This document shows, in pieces, positions 8,418-16,579 of a DNA stretch of 32,068 bases (the stretch's first letter is position 1; each line of letters opens with the position of its first letter). The notes below the pieces were generated by a model. It saw only the letters and a program-made list of their open reading frames with translations. It had not been told where the DNA came from and made no database searches. The stretch lies in the NCBI GenBank assembly GCA_964580675.1, contig CAZOLI010000029.1, positions 1 to 32,068 of the forward strand. The letters are read 5' to 3'. The position numbers and the translations under genes were made by a program. Source of the DNA: CAZOLI01 sp964580675 (GTDB taxonomy: Bacteria; Planctomycetota; MHYJ01; CAYXQY01).

Positions 8418-9368
8418 ATGAGTGAAATCGTGTCCTTCGGGGAAACCATGGTTCTGATGGATCCGGTGGCGGATGGACCGCTGGAAGAGGTGGATGCGTT
8501 CGAGAAGAGGATCGGAGGGGCCGAAAGCAACTTTGCCGTGGGGATTTCCCGGCTCGGCCACGAGGCGGGCTGGATATCACGGCTCGGGGCGGATCCGTTT
8601 GGACGTTTCATCGAGTCCGTCATCAATGGGGAGGGCGTTGACACAAGCCGGGTACGCACGGTGGAGGACGATCCAACCGGCGTGATGTTCAAGGAACGTC
8701 GGGAAAAAGGGGATCCCGGGGTGTACTATTACCGTCACGGTTCGGCGGCCAGTCAGTTTTCCCCGGAGGAGGTGCCCGAATCCTACATTAAAAACGCCGC
8801 CCACCTCCACGTAACCGGTATTACACCGGCTCTGTCAGAAGCATGCACGAGGTCGGTGGAACGGTCGTTTGAGGTCGCCTCAAAGGGCGGTACACGCATC
8901 AGTTTTGATCCGAACATTCGGGAGGCCCTGTGGAACGACCGGGAACCGCGATCCGTACTTGTGCCGTTCCTGGAGAGCGCGGACGTGGTGATGCTCAGCG
9001 AGGAGGAGGGACGACAACTGCTGGAAGATCAGACAGTGGATCAGATGCTGAACCGGCTTGTCGAGATGGGCGTGGACGTCGCCGCCGTCACCCGCGGGGA
9101 GGACGGAAGCACCGCGACCGACGGGGAGGAGGTTGTGCATCATCCGGGATACGACGTGGAAGCGCTCGATTCCGTCGGAGCCGGTGATGCGTTCGCCGCC
9201 GGATTCGTCTCCGGGCTCACGGATGATGAACCGCTGCTGGAGATTTTGAAACGGGCAAACCTGTGCGGGGCGCTCGCCACAACCGTTTCCGGCGACATGG
9301 AGGGACTTCCAACTCGCAAGGTGGTCACCCGTTTTAAAACCGGGGAAACAGAAGAGGAGGAAAATTAG
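8418..9368 (+). CDS. kdgK: 2-keto-3-deoxygluconate kinase (PfkB family)
   Basis: The protein (316 aa) is a ribokinase/PfkB-type sugar kinase. The N-terminal GGAESNFAVGISRLG (33-47) is the substrate-binding signature. The C-terminal SVGAGDAFAAGF (252-263) is the second PfkB signature with catalytic Asp257. Phosphorylation of 2-keto-3-deoxygluconate to KDPG is proposed because the next gene is KDPG aldolase and a sugar-acid dehydratase is divergent. Fructokinase or another ketose kinase is possible from the fold alone. The ATG at 8418 is preferred to the TTG at 8409; neither has an obvious Shine-Dalgarno. It follows the MBL gene by 65 bp and precedes eda by 53 bp, so co-transcription is likely. 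Confidence 0.88.
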   Translation: MSEIVSFGETMVLMDPVADGPLEEVDAFEKRIGGAESNFAVGISRLGHEAGWISRLGADPFGRFIESVINGEGVDTSRVRTVEDDPTGVMFKERREKGDPGVYYYRHGSAASQFSPEEVPESYIKNAAHLHVTGITPALSEACTRSVERSFEVASKGGTRISFDPNIREALWNDREPRSVLVPFLESADVVMLSEEEGRQLLEDQTVDQMLNRLVEMGVDVAAVTRGEDGSTATDGEEVVHHPGYDVEALDSVGAGDAFAAGFVSGLTDDEPLLEILKRANLCGALATTVSGDMEGLPTRKVVTRFKTGETEEEEN

Positions 9369-9421
9369 GCTCCGGCGGTACTCGTAAGGATCGTGAATTT
9401 GCGTTTCGAAAACCCGATATC

Positions 9422-10057
9422 ATGGATGTGCTTCAACAGATAAGGAACGAGAAAGTCATTTGTGTGCTTCGCGGGTACTCCCGTGAAACAGCCGTTCAGG
9501 TTGCCGGGAAGCTTCTCGACGGCGGCATCCGCTGTCTGGAGGTCACCATGGAAACGGAAAATGCGGCGGAGATTATTCGAGCCCTCGTCGAGCGATTTGA
9601 TCGGGCACTTGTCGGTGCGGGGACCGTCCTGTCGAAAGAGGACGGAACGAGGGCGGCGGAGGCGGGCGCCGGATACGCTCTGTCCCCCGTGTTTGACCCC
9701 GACGTTGTTTCGCATTGCCAGTCGGAAGGACTTGTTGTGGCTCCGGGTTGTCTGACCCCGACGGAAGCACGAAATGCTTATCAGCACGGGGCCGATGCCG
9801 TGAAGGTTTTTCCGGCCTGTTCCGTGGGCCCGTCGTTTGTCAAAAAACTGAGGGGGCCCCTGCCTGATATTCCCGTGATTCCGACGGGAGGCATTGGCCT
9901 TTCGAATGCCGTTGATTATCTGGAGGCCGGGGCTGTTGCGGTCGGGGCCGGTTCGTATCTCGTGCCGGATGACCTGGTCGACACCGGAGAATTCAAGACG
10001 ATCGGAGAGCGTGCCCGCAACCTCCGGGAAGCCGTTGACGGCGTTGAAAGGGGATAG
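9422..10057 (+). CDS. eda: KDPG/KHG aldolase
   Basis: This is a class I aldolase of 211 aa that should split 2-keto-3-deoxy-6-phosphogluconate into pyruvate and glyceraldehyde-3-phosphate. Landmarks are VLRG (Arg17), LEVTMET with catalytic Glu40, VGAGTVL, and GADAVKVFPA with the Schiff-base Lys128, followed by the phosphate loop IPTGGIGLSNA. Length and order match the family closely. It ends the MBL-kdgK-eda run and faces the converging SDR gene across a 485-bp spacer that holds P/Q repeats. The trio plus the dehydratase gives a complete route from hexonate to central metabolism. Confidence 0.93.
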   Translation: MDVLQQIRNEKVICVLRGYSRETAVQVAGKLLDGGIRCLEVTMETENAAEIIRALVERFDRALVGAGTVLSKEDGTRAAEAGAGYALSPVFDPDVVSHCQSEGLVVAPGCLTPTEARNAYQHGADAVKVFPACSVGPSFVKKLRGPLPDIPVIPTGGIGLSNAVDYLEAGAVAVGAGSYLVPDDLVDTGEFKTIGERARNLREAVDGVERG

Positions 10058-10092
10058 CAGGCTTGTTCCCTCTCTTCGGAGATTTCCCTTTT

Positions 10093-10290
10093 CCCACAGG
10101 TTATAGAGTCGAGAGTTGGATTTACGTATTATTTGTCGTGTACGGAGGGCTCTTCGCAACAAAAAAACGTGCACTTCGCTGCCGCTTCGTGCACTACAAC
10201 AGAACCCTTCTCCCGACGCAGAACGGTTGGAACGAAATTTCTGTGTTTGTTGGAGTGTACGCAGGACGGCGGAGCCGTCCAAAGTGTTTT
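10093..10290 (+). repeat. Palindromic element Q-spacer-P (copy B) with upstream shared block
   Basis: A 55-bp block at 10093-10147 matches 19216-19270 at 49 positions and runs into a truncated P. Q follows at 10166-10205 and P at 10249-10290, with the inner stem GGACGGC/GCCGTCC preserved. The spacer is more diverged than in the other copies and the T-run is shortened to TTTT. It lies between the convergent eda and SDR genes. Confidence 0.8.
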
Positions 10291-10542
10291 GACACTGGGG
10301 GCTACTTCTTATGGAAAACGTGTACTCTGTATCCCTCCTGTTCGATCCACTCGGGTACTGGAGGGACTGGAAAATTTATGGCCTTGTGTTCCAAAACGTC
10401 ATCGCCGGCACTTCGTGCGTCACGACGAATGTCCCGTCACCACCGGCTCCAGAGATATTCGTGGCGTTCTTTTGGGCCTATTAGTGCGGAGAAATACCGT
10501 CCGTGAAGTGATGGGAAAGGGAGACCGGTTGGGTTAACGATG
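10291..10542. other. Rest of the convergent spacer, no gene seen
   Basis: A weak Q-like start (AAACGTGTACTCTG) occurs at about 10316. No terminator with a clear T-run and no credible reading frame is seen. Confidence 0.4.
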
Positions 10543-11364
10543 TTATCCATCCCCGGCCAGGGGATCCCAGTATTCGTCCAGTATTTCCTCTCCGTCGTCC
10601 TCCGGCATCCATCCGAGGGAGTTTTTCCGGGTGTGTACACGACGGGTGTTATCGGAGATGCCGTACACCCGGTGAAACGTCCCGTCCAGTTCGTCCTCGT
10701 CCAGGGTCACCGCGTGCCGGACCAGACGTCCGCAATCGTTGTGACTGCAGTAGACGGACGGATAGTAATTTACCGGTTCGTGGGCCCCGGGATAATCCGG
10801 TTCGTCCTCCGGATGTACGCCGCCAAACCGAATACAGATGATGTTCAGGTTTGGGCCCGCGTAATGCTGTCCGCGGTGTTCCATCAGGAGTTTTCCCCAT
10901 CCGTACAGGGACGACGGCGGGGGTCCGGAGAAACCGATGTGCTCATCCTCGGACAGAACCGATTCTTTCTTCTGTCCTCTGGCGATGGACCGGTATGGTT
11001 CCTCGGCGAATGTGGCCCCCATGTCGAGGGCGTGAATGCTGCTTGCCACGATCACTCTGTTTACGCCTGTTTTGCGGGAAATTCTATACACGTTCTCAAA
11101 CATTAACCGGTTCTCGTACCGGGCGTTGTCCGTGTTGTAATTTTCATCCAGGTTCCAGGCGAGGTGAACGACGGCGTCCTGGTCCGACAGCACATTACGA
11201 AGCGCTCCGGGCTCTCCCGCCACATCGATCCGGTGTCCGCTGTTTCGCGATTGGACGTCCTCCGATTGATCGATGCAGGTCAGGTAAAAGGAGGAGGGAA
11301 GTTCGTTTTGAAGTACCTGTCCGAGGGTTCCTTCCGAACCGGTAATGGCGATACTGTGTGTCAT
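10543..11364 (-). CDS. NAD(P)-dependent epimerase/dehydrogenase, uronate-dehydrogenase-like SDR
   Basis: This extended short-chain dehydrogenase (273 aa) has the nucleotide loop ITGSEGTLG (7-15), the catalytic Ser in VASSIHAL (Ser108 or Ser109), and YGWGK with Tyr154 and Lys158. The segment NRLMFENVYRISRKTGVNRVIVASS and the overall length are close to bacterial uronate dehydrogenases, which oxidise galacturonate or glucuronate to the aldarolactone. A sugar epimerase is the main alternative. The ATG lies one base after the rraA-like stop (TAGAATG), so the two are translationally linked. It is the last gene of the minus-strand operon. The C terminus is acidic, consistent with the rest of the proteome. 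Confidence 0.8.
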   Translation of the reverse strand: MTHSIAITGSEGTLGQVLQNELPSSFYLTCIDQSEDVQSRNSGHRIDVAGEPGALRNVLSDQDAVVHLAWNLDENYNTDNARYENRLMFENVYRISRKTGVNRVIVASSIHALDMGATFAEEPYRSIARGQKKESVLSEDEHIGFSGPPPSSLYGWGKLLMEHRGQHYAGPNLNIICIRFGGVHPEDEPDYPGAHEPVNYYPSVYCSHNDCGRLVRHAVTLDEDELDGTFHRVYGISDNTRRVHTRKNSLGWMPEDDGEEILDEYWDPLAGDG

Positions 11365-11365
11365 T

Positions 11366-12031
11366 CTAAAATTTGCCGAATTCGTCGTACGCTTCCCGTG
11401 GAGGAGTTCCGTCTTCTACCGACTTTCGAACCTTCTCTTCCGTCTGTACCACCTCCTCCGATTTTCGAAGCACCTCGAGTCGTTTTGCTTCCGGAACCAC
11501 CACGACCCCGTCCGCGTCCCCGACCACCACATCTCCCGGTTGAACCGGCACCCCACCGACCACGGCTTCCACGTTCCAGTCCTGAATTTCCCAGCGCGGT
11601 ACGGCATCGGCCGGCGAGGTATGTTCGGCGAAAACCGGGAAATCAAGTTCACGGATGGCCGTCACGTCACGTGCTCCTCCATCAATCACCGCTCCGCGTA
11701 CGTTGTTGTTCTCCAGGGCCGTGGCCGATAGTCCGCCGATGTGGGCGAATTGATCGTCGTTGGCCTGGTACGTCAGGACGGTGTGGGGCGGAGCGTCCTC
11801 CAGCATCTGAAGAATGTTTTCGATGTTTCGGTCCGGGTCCACGTCTCGGTTTACCCGACCCACCACGGGAAACGAGATGCCGGCCACCGTCATGTCCGGG
11901 GACAGTGGATTGATTCCCGGCGTCATGATTCGGTTTTCCAGTCCCAGTTCGTCCATCACGTCCGATATCGCCCCGGTGTACAGATGGCTGAAGCGATTGC
12001 AGAGTTCATTTCTCGGAATCTGTCCGGTCAT
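11366..12031 (-). CDS. RraA family protein (HMG/CHA aldolase-like)
   Basis: The 221-aa protein carries the RraA fold landmarks: LYTGAISDVMDELG near the N terminus, a glycine pair at 99-100, and GAVIDGGARDVTA with Arg121 and Asp122, the residues that bind metal and substrate in 4-hydroxy-4-methyl-2-oxoglutarate aldolases. QPGDVVVGDADGVVVVP completes the family pattern. Members are aldolases or decarboxylases of oxo-acids; the RNase E inhibitor RraA is a minority case, so I give no gene symbol. The ATG at 12031 is chosen because the family begins there. The reading from 12124 would overlap the upstream hydrolase by 65 bp. Context with a glycoside hydrolase and an SDR suggests sugar-acid breakdown. 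Confidence 0.87.
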   Translation of the reverse strand: MTGQIPRNELCNRFSHLYTGAISDVMDELGLENRIMTPGINPLSPDMTVAGISFPVVGRVNRDVDPDRNIENILQMLEDAPPHTVLTYQANDDQFAHIGGLSATALENNNVRGAVIDGGARDVTAIRELDFPVFAEHTSPADAVPRWEIQDWNVEAVVGGVPVQPGDVVVGDADGVVVVPEAKRLEVLRKSEEVVQTEEKVRKSVEDGTPPREAYDEFGKF

Positions 12032-12059
12032 GGAGGTCGCTTTGTTAATGGGAAAGATG

Positions 12060-13430
12060 TCAGGAGGACGTTCTTCGGAATCCCCGGGTGGATCGTTCGG
12101 ACGTGGATCCAACGGTAAAATCATAAGGAATACGGACGTCCTCCTCCAGCATGTCGATCACAACCGCCGCCGTCCACACGAAGTCGTCCACCCCCTTTCC
12201 TTCTCCGGTCAGCGGGCTGTAGTATTCCCGGAACCCCTCTTCTTTCACAAGTTCCAGGAATCCGTTTCGAACCGTGTCGGCCAGGTCGTACCGCCCGTAG
12301 TTACACAGACCGCAGTAAATCATCCAGGACGTCATGGCCCAGACCGGCCCCCGCCAGTACGTTTCGTGCGAAAAGTCTTCGTCCGCAAAACTGGTGGTGG
12401 GAATAAGGGGTTTGATGCACCTGCCGTCACAGAACTGGAAGTTTTCTATTACCCGGAGCAGAGGTTCGGCTTCGGCGGGAGGAAGCAGCCCTGAAAACAG
12501 CGGAACCAGGCTCGCGATGGTTGGTTTTTCCACGTGTTCCTCCGCCACCTGATCAAAGCTGTAGAACAGGTCGGCGTCGTCGCCCGGCTGGAAGTTCGCC
12601 CAGAAGTGGGAGGAGATGGTGTTTTGCCAGTTTTCCACCTCCGTGGTATCCCGGTCCAGTTCATCGCCGATGTCGATCAGACAGTTGTTGGCCGCGTACA
12701 GGATGCTTGTGTTGACGACGTCCCGGAATTTGAACTGGTGATCCCTGTAGATGGCCTCAAAATCGTAATTCTTCTTCCGCATCCGGTCGACCAGATACAC
12801 GAAACAGTCGTAAAAATCATCCGGGGGCCTTTCGCTTGCGTTCTCTATGTGCTGCAGGTCCTTTCGTTCGTAATCGGGCAGGTCCTCGATCTCCAGCCGG
12901 GCCAGCGCTTCGTCAAACACCGGGAGATCGTCCATGCACTCCCAGGGATGAAAGATCGTAATGCCGCCGCTGTCCTCCGGATCTCGATAGCGCATCAGGT
13001 ACCGGTGAAAATCCATGACCCGGTCGAATTGCTCGGACACGAAGTCGCGCACCTTCTGGTTGTCGAGGTGGTTGCCGAGGAGGTAATACAGGCCGATCGC
13101 CTGGGTGGGGGGCTGAATGAGGCCGGACGTTTGAACCCCGTCGGGTGCGTCCGGACTCCGGTGGACGTCGTAAAAATCGGGGCCGGGAAAGTAACTGTCC
13201 GCCCCGGGCTGGAAGACGATTTGCGGAATCATGCCGTTGTCCCACTGGGCATCGAGAAGGTGTTTTAATTCCTGCATTCCCTTTTCCACGTCGAAACAGG
13301 CGTACGCGGATGCCACGACGGGCGTGTCCCACCCCCAGTGATGCGGGTACATGTCGTATCCGGCCACGGTGAACTCCCCGTTCCAGTTCCGGAGCAGAAT
13401 TTGTTTGGCTTCCTTGAGGATGTTCTTCAT
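12060..13430 (-). CDS. GH63-type glycoside hydrolase, glucosylglycerate/mannosylglycerate hydrolase-like
   Basis: The 456-aa protein has an (alpha/alpha)6-barrel pattern: MYPHHWGWDTPVV (28-39), AQWDNGMIPQIVF (61-73), SYFPGPDFYD, QTSGLIQPPTQAIG (100-113), HPWECMDD (161-168), YWRGPVWAMTSWMIY (358-372) and FREYYSPLTGEGKG (400-413). These match, from memory, the mycobacterial glucosylglycerate hydrolase group. Asp167 is the likely general acid and Glu402 or Glu410 the base. It would release glycerate and hexose from a charged compatible solute, fitting a salt-adapted cell. I start at ATG 13430; an open frame continues to 13736, but those 102 residues lack the family pattern and cover the promoter region. 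First gene of an operon with rraA-like and SDR genes. Confidence 0.82.
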   Translation of the reverse strand: MKNILKEAKQILLRNWNGEFTVAGYDMYPHHWGWDTPVVASAYACFDVEKGMQELKHLLDAQWDNGMIPQIVFQPGADSYFPGPDFYDVHRSPDAPDGVQTSGLIQPPTQAIGLYYLLGNHLDNQKVRDFVSEQFDRVMDFHRYLMRYRDPEDSGGITIFHPWECMDDLPVFDEALARLEIEDLPDYERKDLQHIENASERPPDDFYDCFVYLVDRMRKKNYDFEAIYRDHQFKFRDVVNTSILYAANNCLIDIGDELDRDTTEVENWQNTISSHFWANFQPGDDADLFYSFDQVAEEHVEKPTIASLVPLFSGLLPPAEAEPLLRVIENFQFCDGRCIKPLIPTTSFADEDFSHETYWRGPVWAMTSWMIYCGLCNYGRYDLADTVRNGFLELVKEEGFREYYSPLTGEGKGVDDFVWTAAVVIDMLEEDVRIPYDFTVGSTSERSTRGFRRTSS

Positions 13431-13456
13431 GAACGTAATTCGGCTTTTCGAGCGGT

Positions 13457-13505
13457 GATTGTTCGGTTTAACAATCCTGGGAGACCCTCCGGACATATTA
13501 TTATA
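13457..13505 (-). promoter_or_regulatory. Candidate promoter and operator of the GH63-rraA-SDR operon
   Basis: A perfect minus-strand TATAAT lies at 13505-13500 without a convincing -35. Downstream of the expected transcript start is a perfect inverted repeat GATTGTT-6 nt-AACAATC (13457-13476), 26 bp before the hydrolase ATG. This is a plausible repressor site, with no regulator gene nearby. Confidence 0.45.
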
Positions 13506-13728
13506 GTCCCTCACGGCTGCTTCTGCACACTCGATTTGTCCGGGAAAGGTTCCCATATTATCGGCAATGCGAGGGGATAGGACCTTTTTCGAAAACATCT
13601 CCTGCACCGTCCAACCGTGGAAATCGTGCATGGTTCCAGCTACCTTAAAGTGGCTCCGGTTTTCGTGAGGCGGTTCCGTAATCCCCCTGTTCCGGACCGT
13701 ATCGCATTCAATTCTGATTGAAGGACCA

Positions 13729-14706
13729 TTGAACAAGGACCGAAGAAAAACCCCCGTGAACCTAATTTATCTGGTTGGGTTCAGCGGAACGGGGTCGACG
13801 CTCCTGAGTATGCTCGTCGGCAGTCAGGCCGGTGTTGTGAACACAGGAGAGCTGAAGAACGTGGTTCAATATGCGGAAAACGACTGGGACTGTACCTGTT
13901 CGAAACCGGTTTCCCGGTGCACGTTCTGGGGTCCGGTTCTGAACGACGTCCGTGCCCGGTGGAATGAACGGGCACCATCTTCTATTTCGATCCCCGATCC
14001 ACAGGAAGAGGCTCGTTCTTTTTTCGACCGTGCTTGCTCCGCATGGCTTCGAGGAGAACTGAATCAGCGGGCCCGGGAAGCGGGTAGTGGGAAATTTGGG
14101 AAACTGTACAGCACTCTCCTTCACGCTCTTCGCGACCGGGCGGAGGTGAACCATGTTGTGGATTCCTCAAAAAACCCCCTTTTTCTGCTTCCTTTGCTTT
14201 TTAACAGGGATATTTCCGTGAGGATACTGTTTCTTTACCGGGATCTCCGGGCGTATCTTTATCGTCTGCGCAGGTATTTTCACCGCCATCATCACGCCTC
14301 CCCCGCACCGGCCAGTGTGATCTACCTTACCGGCCTGCTCTGGGGGAAGGTGTTGTACCGGTACAGTCTTCTTGGCGGTGTGGAAAACCGGAGGGGACGT
14401 TGTGTTTCGTATCGAACCCTGGTGGAGAACACGGAGGAAACCATGGAACAGATTTGTTCGTTTCTCGACGTTGATTTTGACCCGTCCACACTGGATCCCG
14501 AACGTCCGGAATATTTCTCCCGACGTTCCAATCACATCATCGGGGGGTCCGACGTCCGTTTTGCCGATCAACCTCAAATTACGTCCAGGCCAACCTGGAA
14601 GAGCACACTCGACGGATCGGAACGACTCCTGTTCCGGTTGGTAGGCGGACGACTTCTGAACCTTCTTCAGGAATCCGTACTGCCGTTTCCGGAAATTGGA
14701 TCATGA
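13729..14706 (+). CDS. Sulfotransferase family protein
   Basis: The protein (325 aa) has the PAPS-binding signatures of the sulfotransferase fold. The 5'-phosphosulfate loop is GFSGTGSTLLSMLVGSQ near residue 18, VVDSSKNP follows, and the 3'-phosphate strand is VRILFLYRDLRAYLYR. It should transfer sulfate from PAPS to a carbohydrate, lipid or protein acceptor that cannot be named. Unlike its neighbours it is basic and Arg/His-rich in the middle (YFHRHHHA), which may reflect a different acceptor or transfer from outside. The reading frame opens with TTG at 13729, three bases after AAGGA; GTG at 13756 would start nearer the conserved loop and is equally possible. It is divergent from the GH63 operon and stands alone. 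Confidence 0.8.
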   Translation: MNKDRRKTPVNLIYLVGFSGTGSTLLSMLVGSQAGVVNTGELKNVVQYAENDWDCTCSKPVSRCTFWGPVLNDVRARWNERAPSSISIPDPQEEARSFFDRACSAWLRGELNQRAREAGSGKFGKLYSTLLHALRDRAEVNHVVDSSKNPLFLLPLLFNRDISVRILFLYRDLRAYLYRLRRYFHRHHHASPAPASVIYLTGLLWGKVLYRYSLLGGVENRRGRCVSYRTLVENTEETMEQICSFLDVDFDPSTLDPERPEYFSRRSNHIIGGSDVRFADQPQITSRPTWKSTLDGSERLLFRLVGGRLLNLLQESVLPFPEIGS

Positions 14707-14760
14707 TGCGATGATAAACCAGTTCCGCAAAACGTCCGTGTATAAATATCCGAAGGTTAT

Positions 14761-14789
14761 TTGAAACGGATCCCCGTCTTTTGTAGACT
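14761..14789 (+). promoter_or_regulatory. Candidate promoter of the hom operon
   Basis: TTGAAA (14761-14766; 5 of 6) and TAGACT (14784-14789; 4 of 6) are 17 bp apart. The transcript would start near 14796 and leave a leader of almost 400 nt before hom. Confidence 0.5.
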
Positions 14790-14836
14790 TCCTTATTGAT
14801 TTGTGACGATTCTCCTGGAATTCATCATTTTATGAC

Positions 14837-14962
14837 ATGGATCGGACCGCAGTAGACAATTCAACCCAATCCGGCAGTCGGCGGTCATCCTCCCTCTCCG
14901 CCACCCGTATGTCCATGTCCATGATGATGATGTGGGTGATTCCCTCACCCACGCGAAGCTAA
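14837..14962 (+). CDS. Putative Met-rich leader peptide of the methionine-branch operon
   Basis: The frame ATG 14837 to TAA 14962 encodes 41 aa. After a Ser/Arg-rich half it reads MSMSMMMMWV from codon 25, six Met codons in eight. The last codons are folded into a perfect hairpin GTGGGTGA/TCACCCAC (14932-14952). A short version starting at ATG 14909 (17 aa) is also possible. No Shine-Dalgarno is obvious for either. It lies between a candidate promoter and hom, whose operon makes methionine precursors. This is the arrangement of ribosome-mediated attenuation, where scarce Met-tRNA would stall the ribosome in the run. A chance origin cannot be excluded: the opposite strand reads as a His-rich string here, without a start codon. 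Confidence 0.5.
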   Translation: MDRTAVDNSTQSGSRRSSSLSATRMSMSMMMMWVIPSPTRS

Positions 14963-15160
14963 CCACACCCACAGGTCCATCGTTTCACTCTCTAACGGCT
15001 CAGGTTCTGACACCGCAGGATTTCTGATTTATCCTGTTCTGCATCGCTGAACGTTCATTTTTCGGAACCGGCGAGCCGGCTCAGTCGTTGTTCTGGTAAC
15101 TTTTGGTTCGGCACGTTGCCGGTTGCACGTCTTTCTGTGCGACACACCGGACTTCGTGCC
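14880..15160 (+). promoter_or_regulatory. Structured leader RNA upstream of hom
   Basis: Several stems can be drawn. GGCGG/CCGCC (14880-14902) precedes the Met run. GTGGGTGA/TCACCCAC (14932-14952) overlaps it, and ACCCAC at 14967-14972 offers a competing partner for the first arm. CAGGAT/ATCCTG lies further on. A three-tier stem spans 15110-15160 (GGCAC/GTGCC, CCGGT/ACCGG, TGCAC/GTGCG), ending 18 nt before the hom ribosome site. No hairpin with a strong T-run is visible, so the switch, if real, may not use a standard intrinsic terminator. I recognise no SAM riboswitch core. Confidence 0.45.
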
Positions 15161-15192
15161 GCTGAAGACGTCGTTTTGAAGGAGGCATCACG

Positions 15193-16521
15193 ATGAACGT
15201 AAAAGCAGATATTTCCAAACCGAGAACGGGGATACAGGTGGATCGAACAAACGTGGGACTCGTGGGAACCGGGACCGTCGGCCAGTCCGTGGCCCGGTTA
15301 ATACACGAGGAAAAGTCCCGCCTGCTTTCTCGATGCAAGACGGAACTTGATGTTGTGGCCGCTTCCTATCGAAGTTCCCGGCCGGATAATCTAAACGGTA
15401 TTCCCGAGGAGGGATTGACCACGGATATTTTTGACGTGGCCCGGGATGATCGGGTGGACATTCTGGTGGAACTGATCGGAGGGGTCGAGGATGCGTACCG
15501 CGTAATAACGGAAGCCCTGGACCGCGGAAAGAGCGTCGTCACGGCCAACAAGGCGCTTCTGTTCCGGAAAGGAGCCGAACTTGTGGAACGGGCGCGGGAG
15601 AACGGGGTCTCCCTGTTTTTCGAAGGGGCCGTGGCCGGTGCGATTCCGGTGGTGTCGGCGGTGCAGCGAAGTTTTGTGACCGAGCATTTCCAGCGTGCCT
15701 GCTGTATATTAAACGGCACCTCCAATTTTGTGCTTACCGAGATGGAACAGGGGCGAAGTTACGGTGACGCCCTGGACGAAGCGAAGGAAAAAGGGATCGC
15801 CGAAGCCGATCCCACGCTGGACGTGTCCGGTCGCGACGCCGCCGAAAAACTTTCGCTTCTGGTCTCTCTGTTATTTGACGTGCCCATACCGGATTCGATC
15901 CACAGCCGCGGCATCGAGGACATCGAGCAGCGAGATCTTCGCTACGCCCGGGACCTCGGGTACACACCCCGGCTTCTGGGTACGGCGGAGCGGCAGGACG
16001 GTTCGCTTTCCTACGGCGTCCGCCCATTTCTGATTCCGCAGGACCACGAACTCGCCGGCGTTCGGGGAGCCGAAAACGCCATATTCCTGGAAGGGGAGCA
16101 AATAGGTTCGTCCCTGTTTACGGGTCCGGGTGCCGGGGGAAATCCGACCGGGGCCGTTGTTGTGTCGGACATTGTCCGGGCCTCCCGGGAACTGAATGAC
16201 GCCACGTACAATACCCGGCTGACGATGGCCGGAAAATGTTCGGCCCGGGACCCCGGTGATCAATCGTTTCCGTTCTACATCCGGTTCGGCGTGGTGGACC
16301 GCGTGGGCATTCTTTCCACCATATCGGGCATACTGGCCGACCACGACATTTCCATCTCCGGTGCCTGGGCGAAGGACAACCGGGATGGCATCGTTTCGCT
16401 CGTGATGACCACCCACGAGGCACCGACACGGGCACTGGAGGAGGCCGTGTCCGAGGTGGATGACCGGGATGGTCTCACCACGGGAGACTCCCTGTTTCTT
16501 CCCATACGGGATCTGTCGTAA
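15193..16521 (+). CDS. hom: Homoserine dehydrogenase
   Basis: The 442-aa enzyme reduces aspartate semialdehyde to homoserine, the branch point to threonine and methionine. VGLVGTGTVGQ (21-31) is the nucleotide loop, VVTANKALL holds Lys120, NGTSNF (174-179) is the family signature, and EADPTLDVSGRDAAEKL carries the catalytic Asp/Lys pair. The last 80 or so residues (IRFGVVDRVGILSTISGILADHDISI) form an ACT domain, usually for allosteric threonine control. AAGGAGG (15179-15185) seven bases before the ATG is the clearest ribosome site in the window. It is stand-alone, not fused to aspartokinase. Two trans-sulfuration enzymes follow 58 bp downstream. Confidence 0.96.
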   Translation: MNVKADISKPRTGIQVDRTNVGLVGTGTVGQSVARLIHEEKSRLLSRCKTELDVVAASYRSSRPDNLNGIPEEGLTTDIFDVARDDRVDILVELIGGVEDAYRVITEALDRGKSVVTANKALLFRKGAELVERARENGVSLFFEGAVAGAIPVVSAVQRSFVTEHFQRACCILNGTSNFVLTEMEQGRSYGDALDEAKEKGIAEADPTLDVSGRDAAEKLSLLVSLLFDVPIPDSIHSRGIEDIEQRDLRYARDLGYTPRLLGTAERQDGSLSYGVRPFLIPQDHELAGVRGAENAIFLEGEQIGSSLFTGPGAGGNPTGAVVVSDIVRASRELNDATYNTRLTMAGKCSARDPGDQSFPFYIRFGVVDRVGILSTISGILADHDISISGAWAKDNRDGIVSLVMTTHEAPTRALEEAVSEVDDRDGLTTGDSLFLPIRDLS

Positions 16522-16579
16522 CCCCCGCATGTCCTGTGAAAGAACAGAATAATTTTACCTGAATTACAAAAACGGAACC

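Noticed and set aside
13431..13736. 102-residue N-terminal extension of the GH63-like protein
   Set aside because: The family begins near the internal Met; the extension is compositionally unlike the proteome and covers a TATAAT and a perfect palindrome.
15106..15130. Sigma-54 promoter-like GGCACG...TTGCA before hom
   Set aside because: The GG and GC elements are three bases too far apart, and the bases are part of a strong stem-loop.
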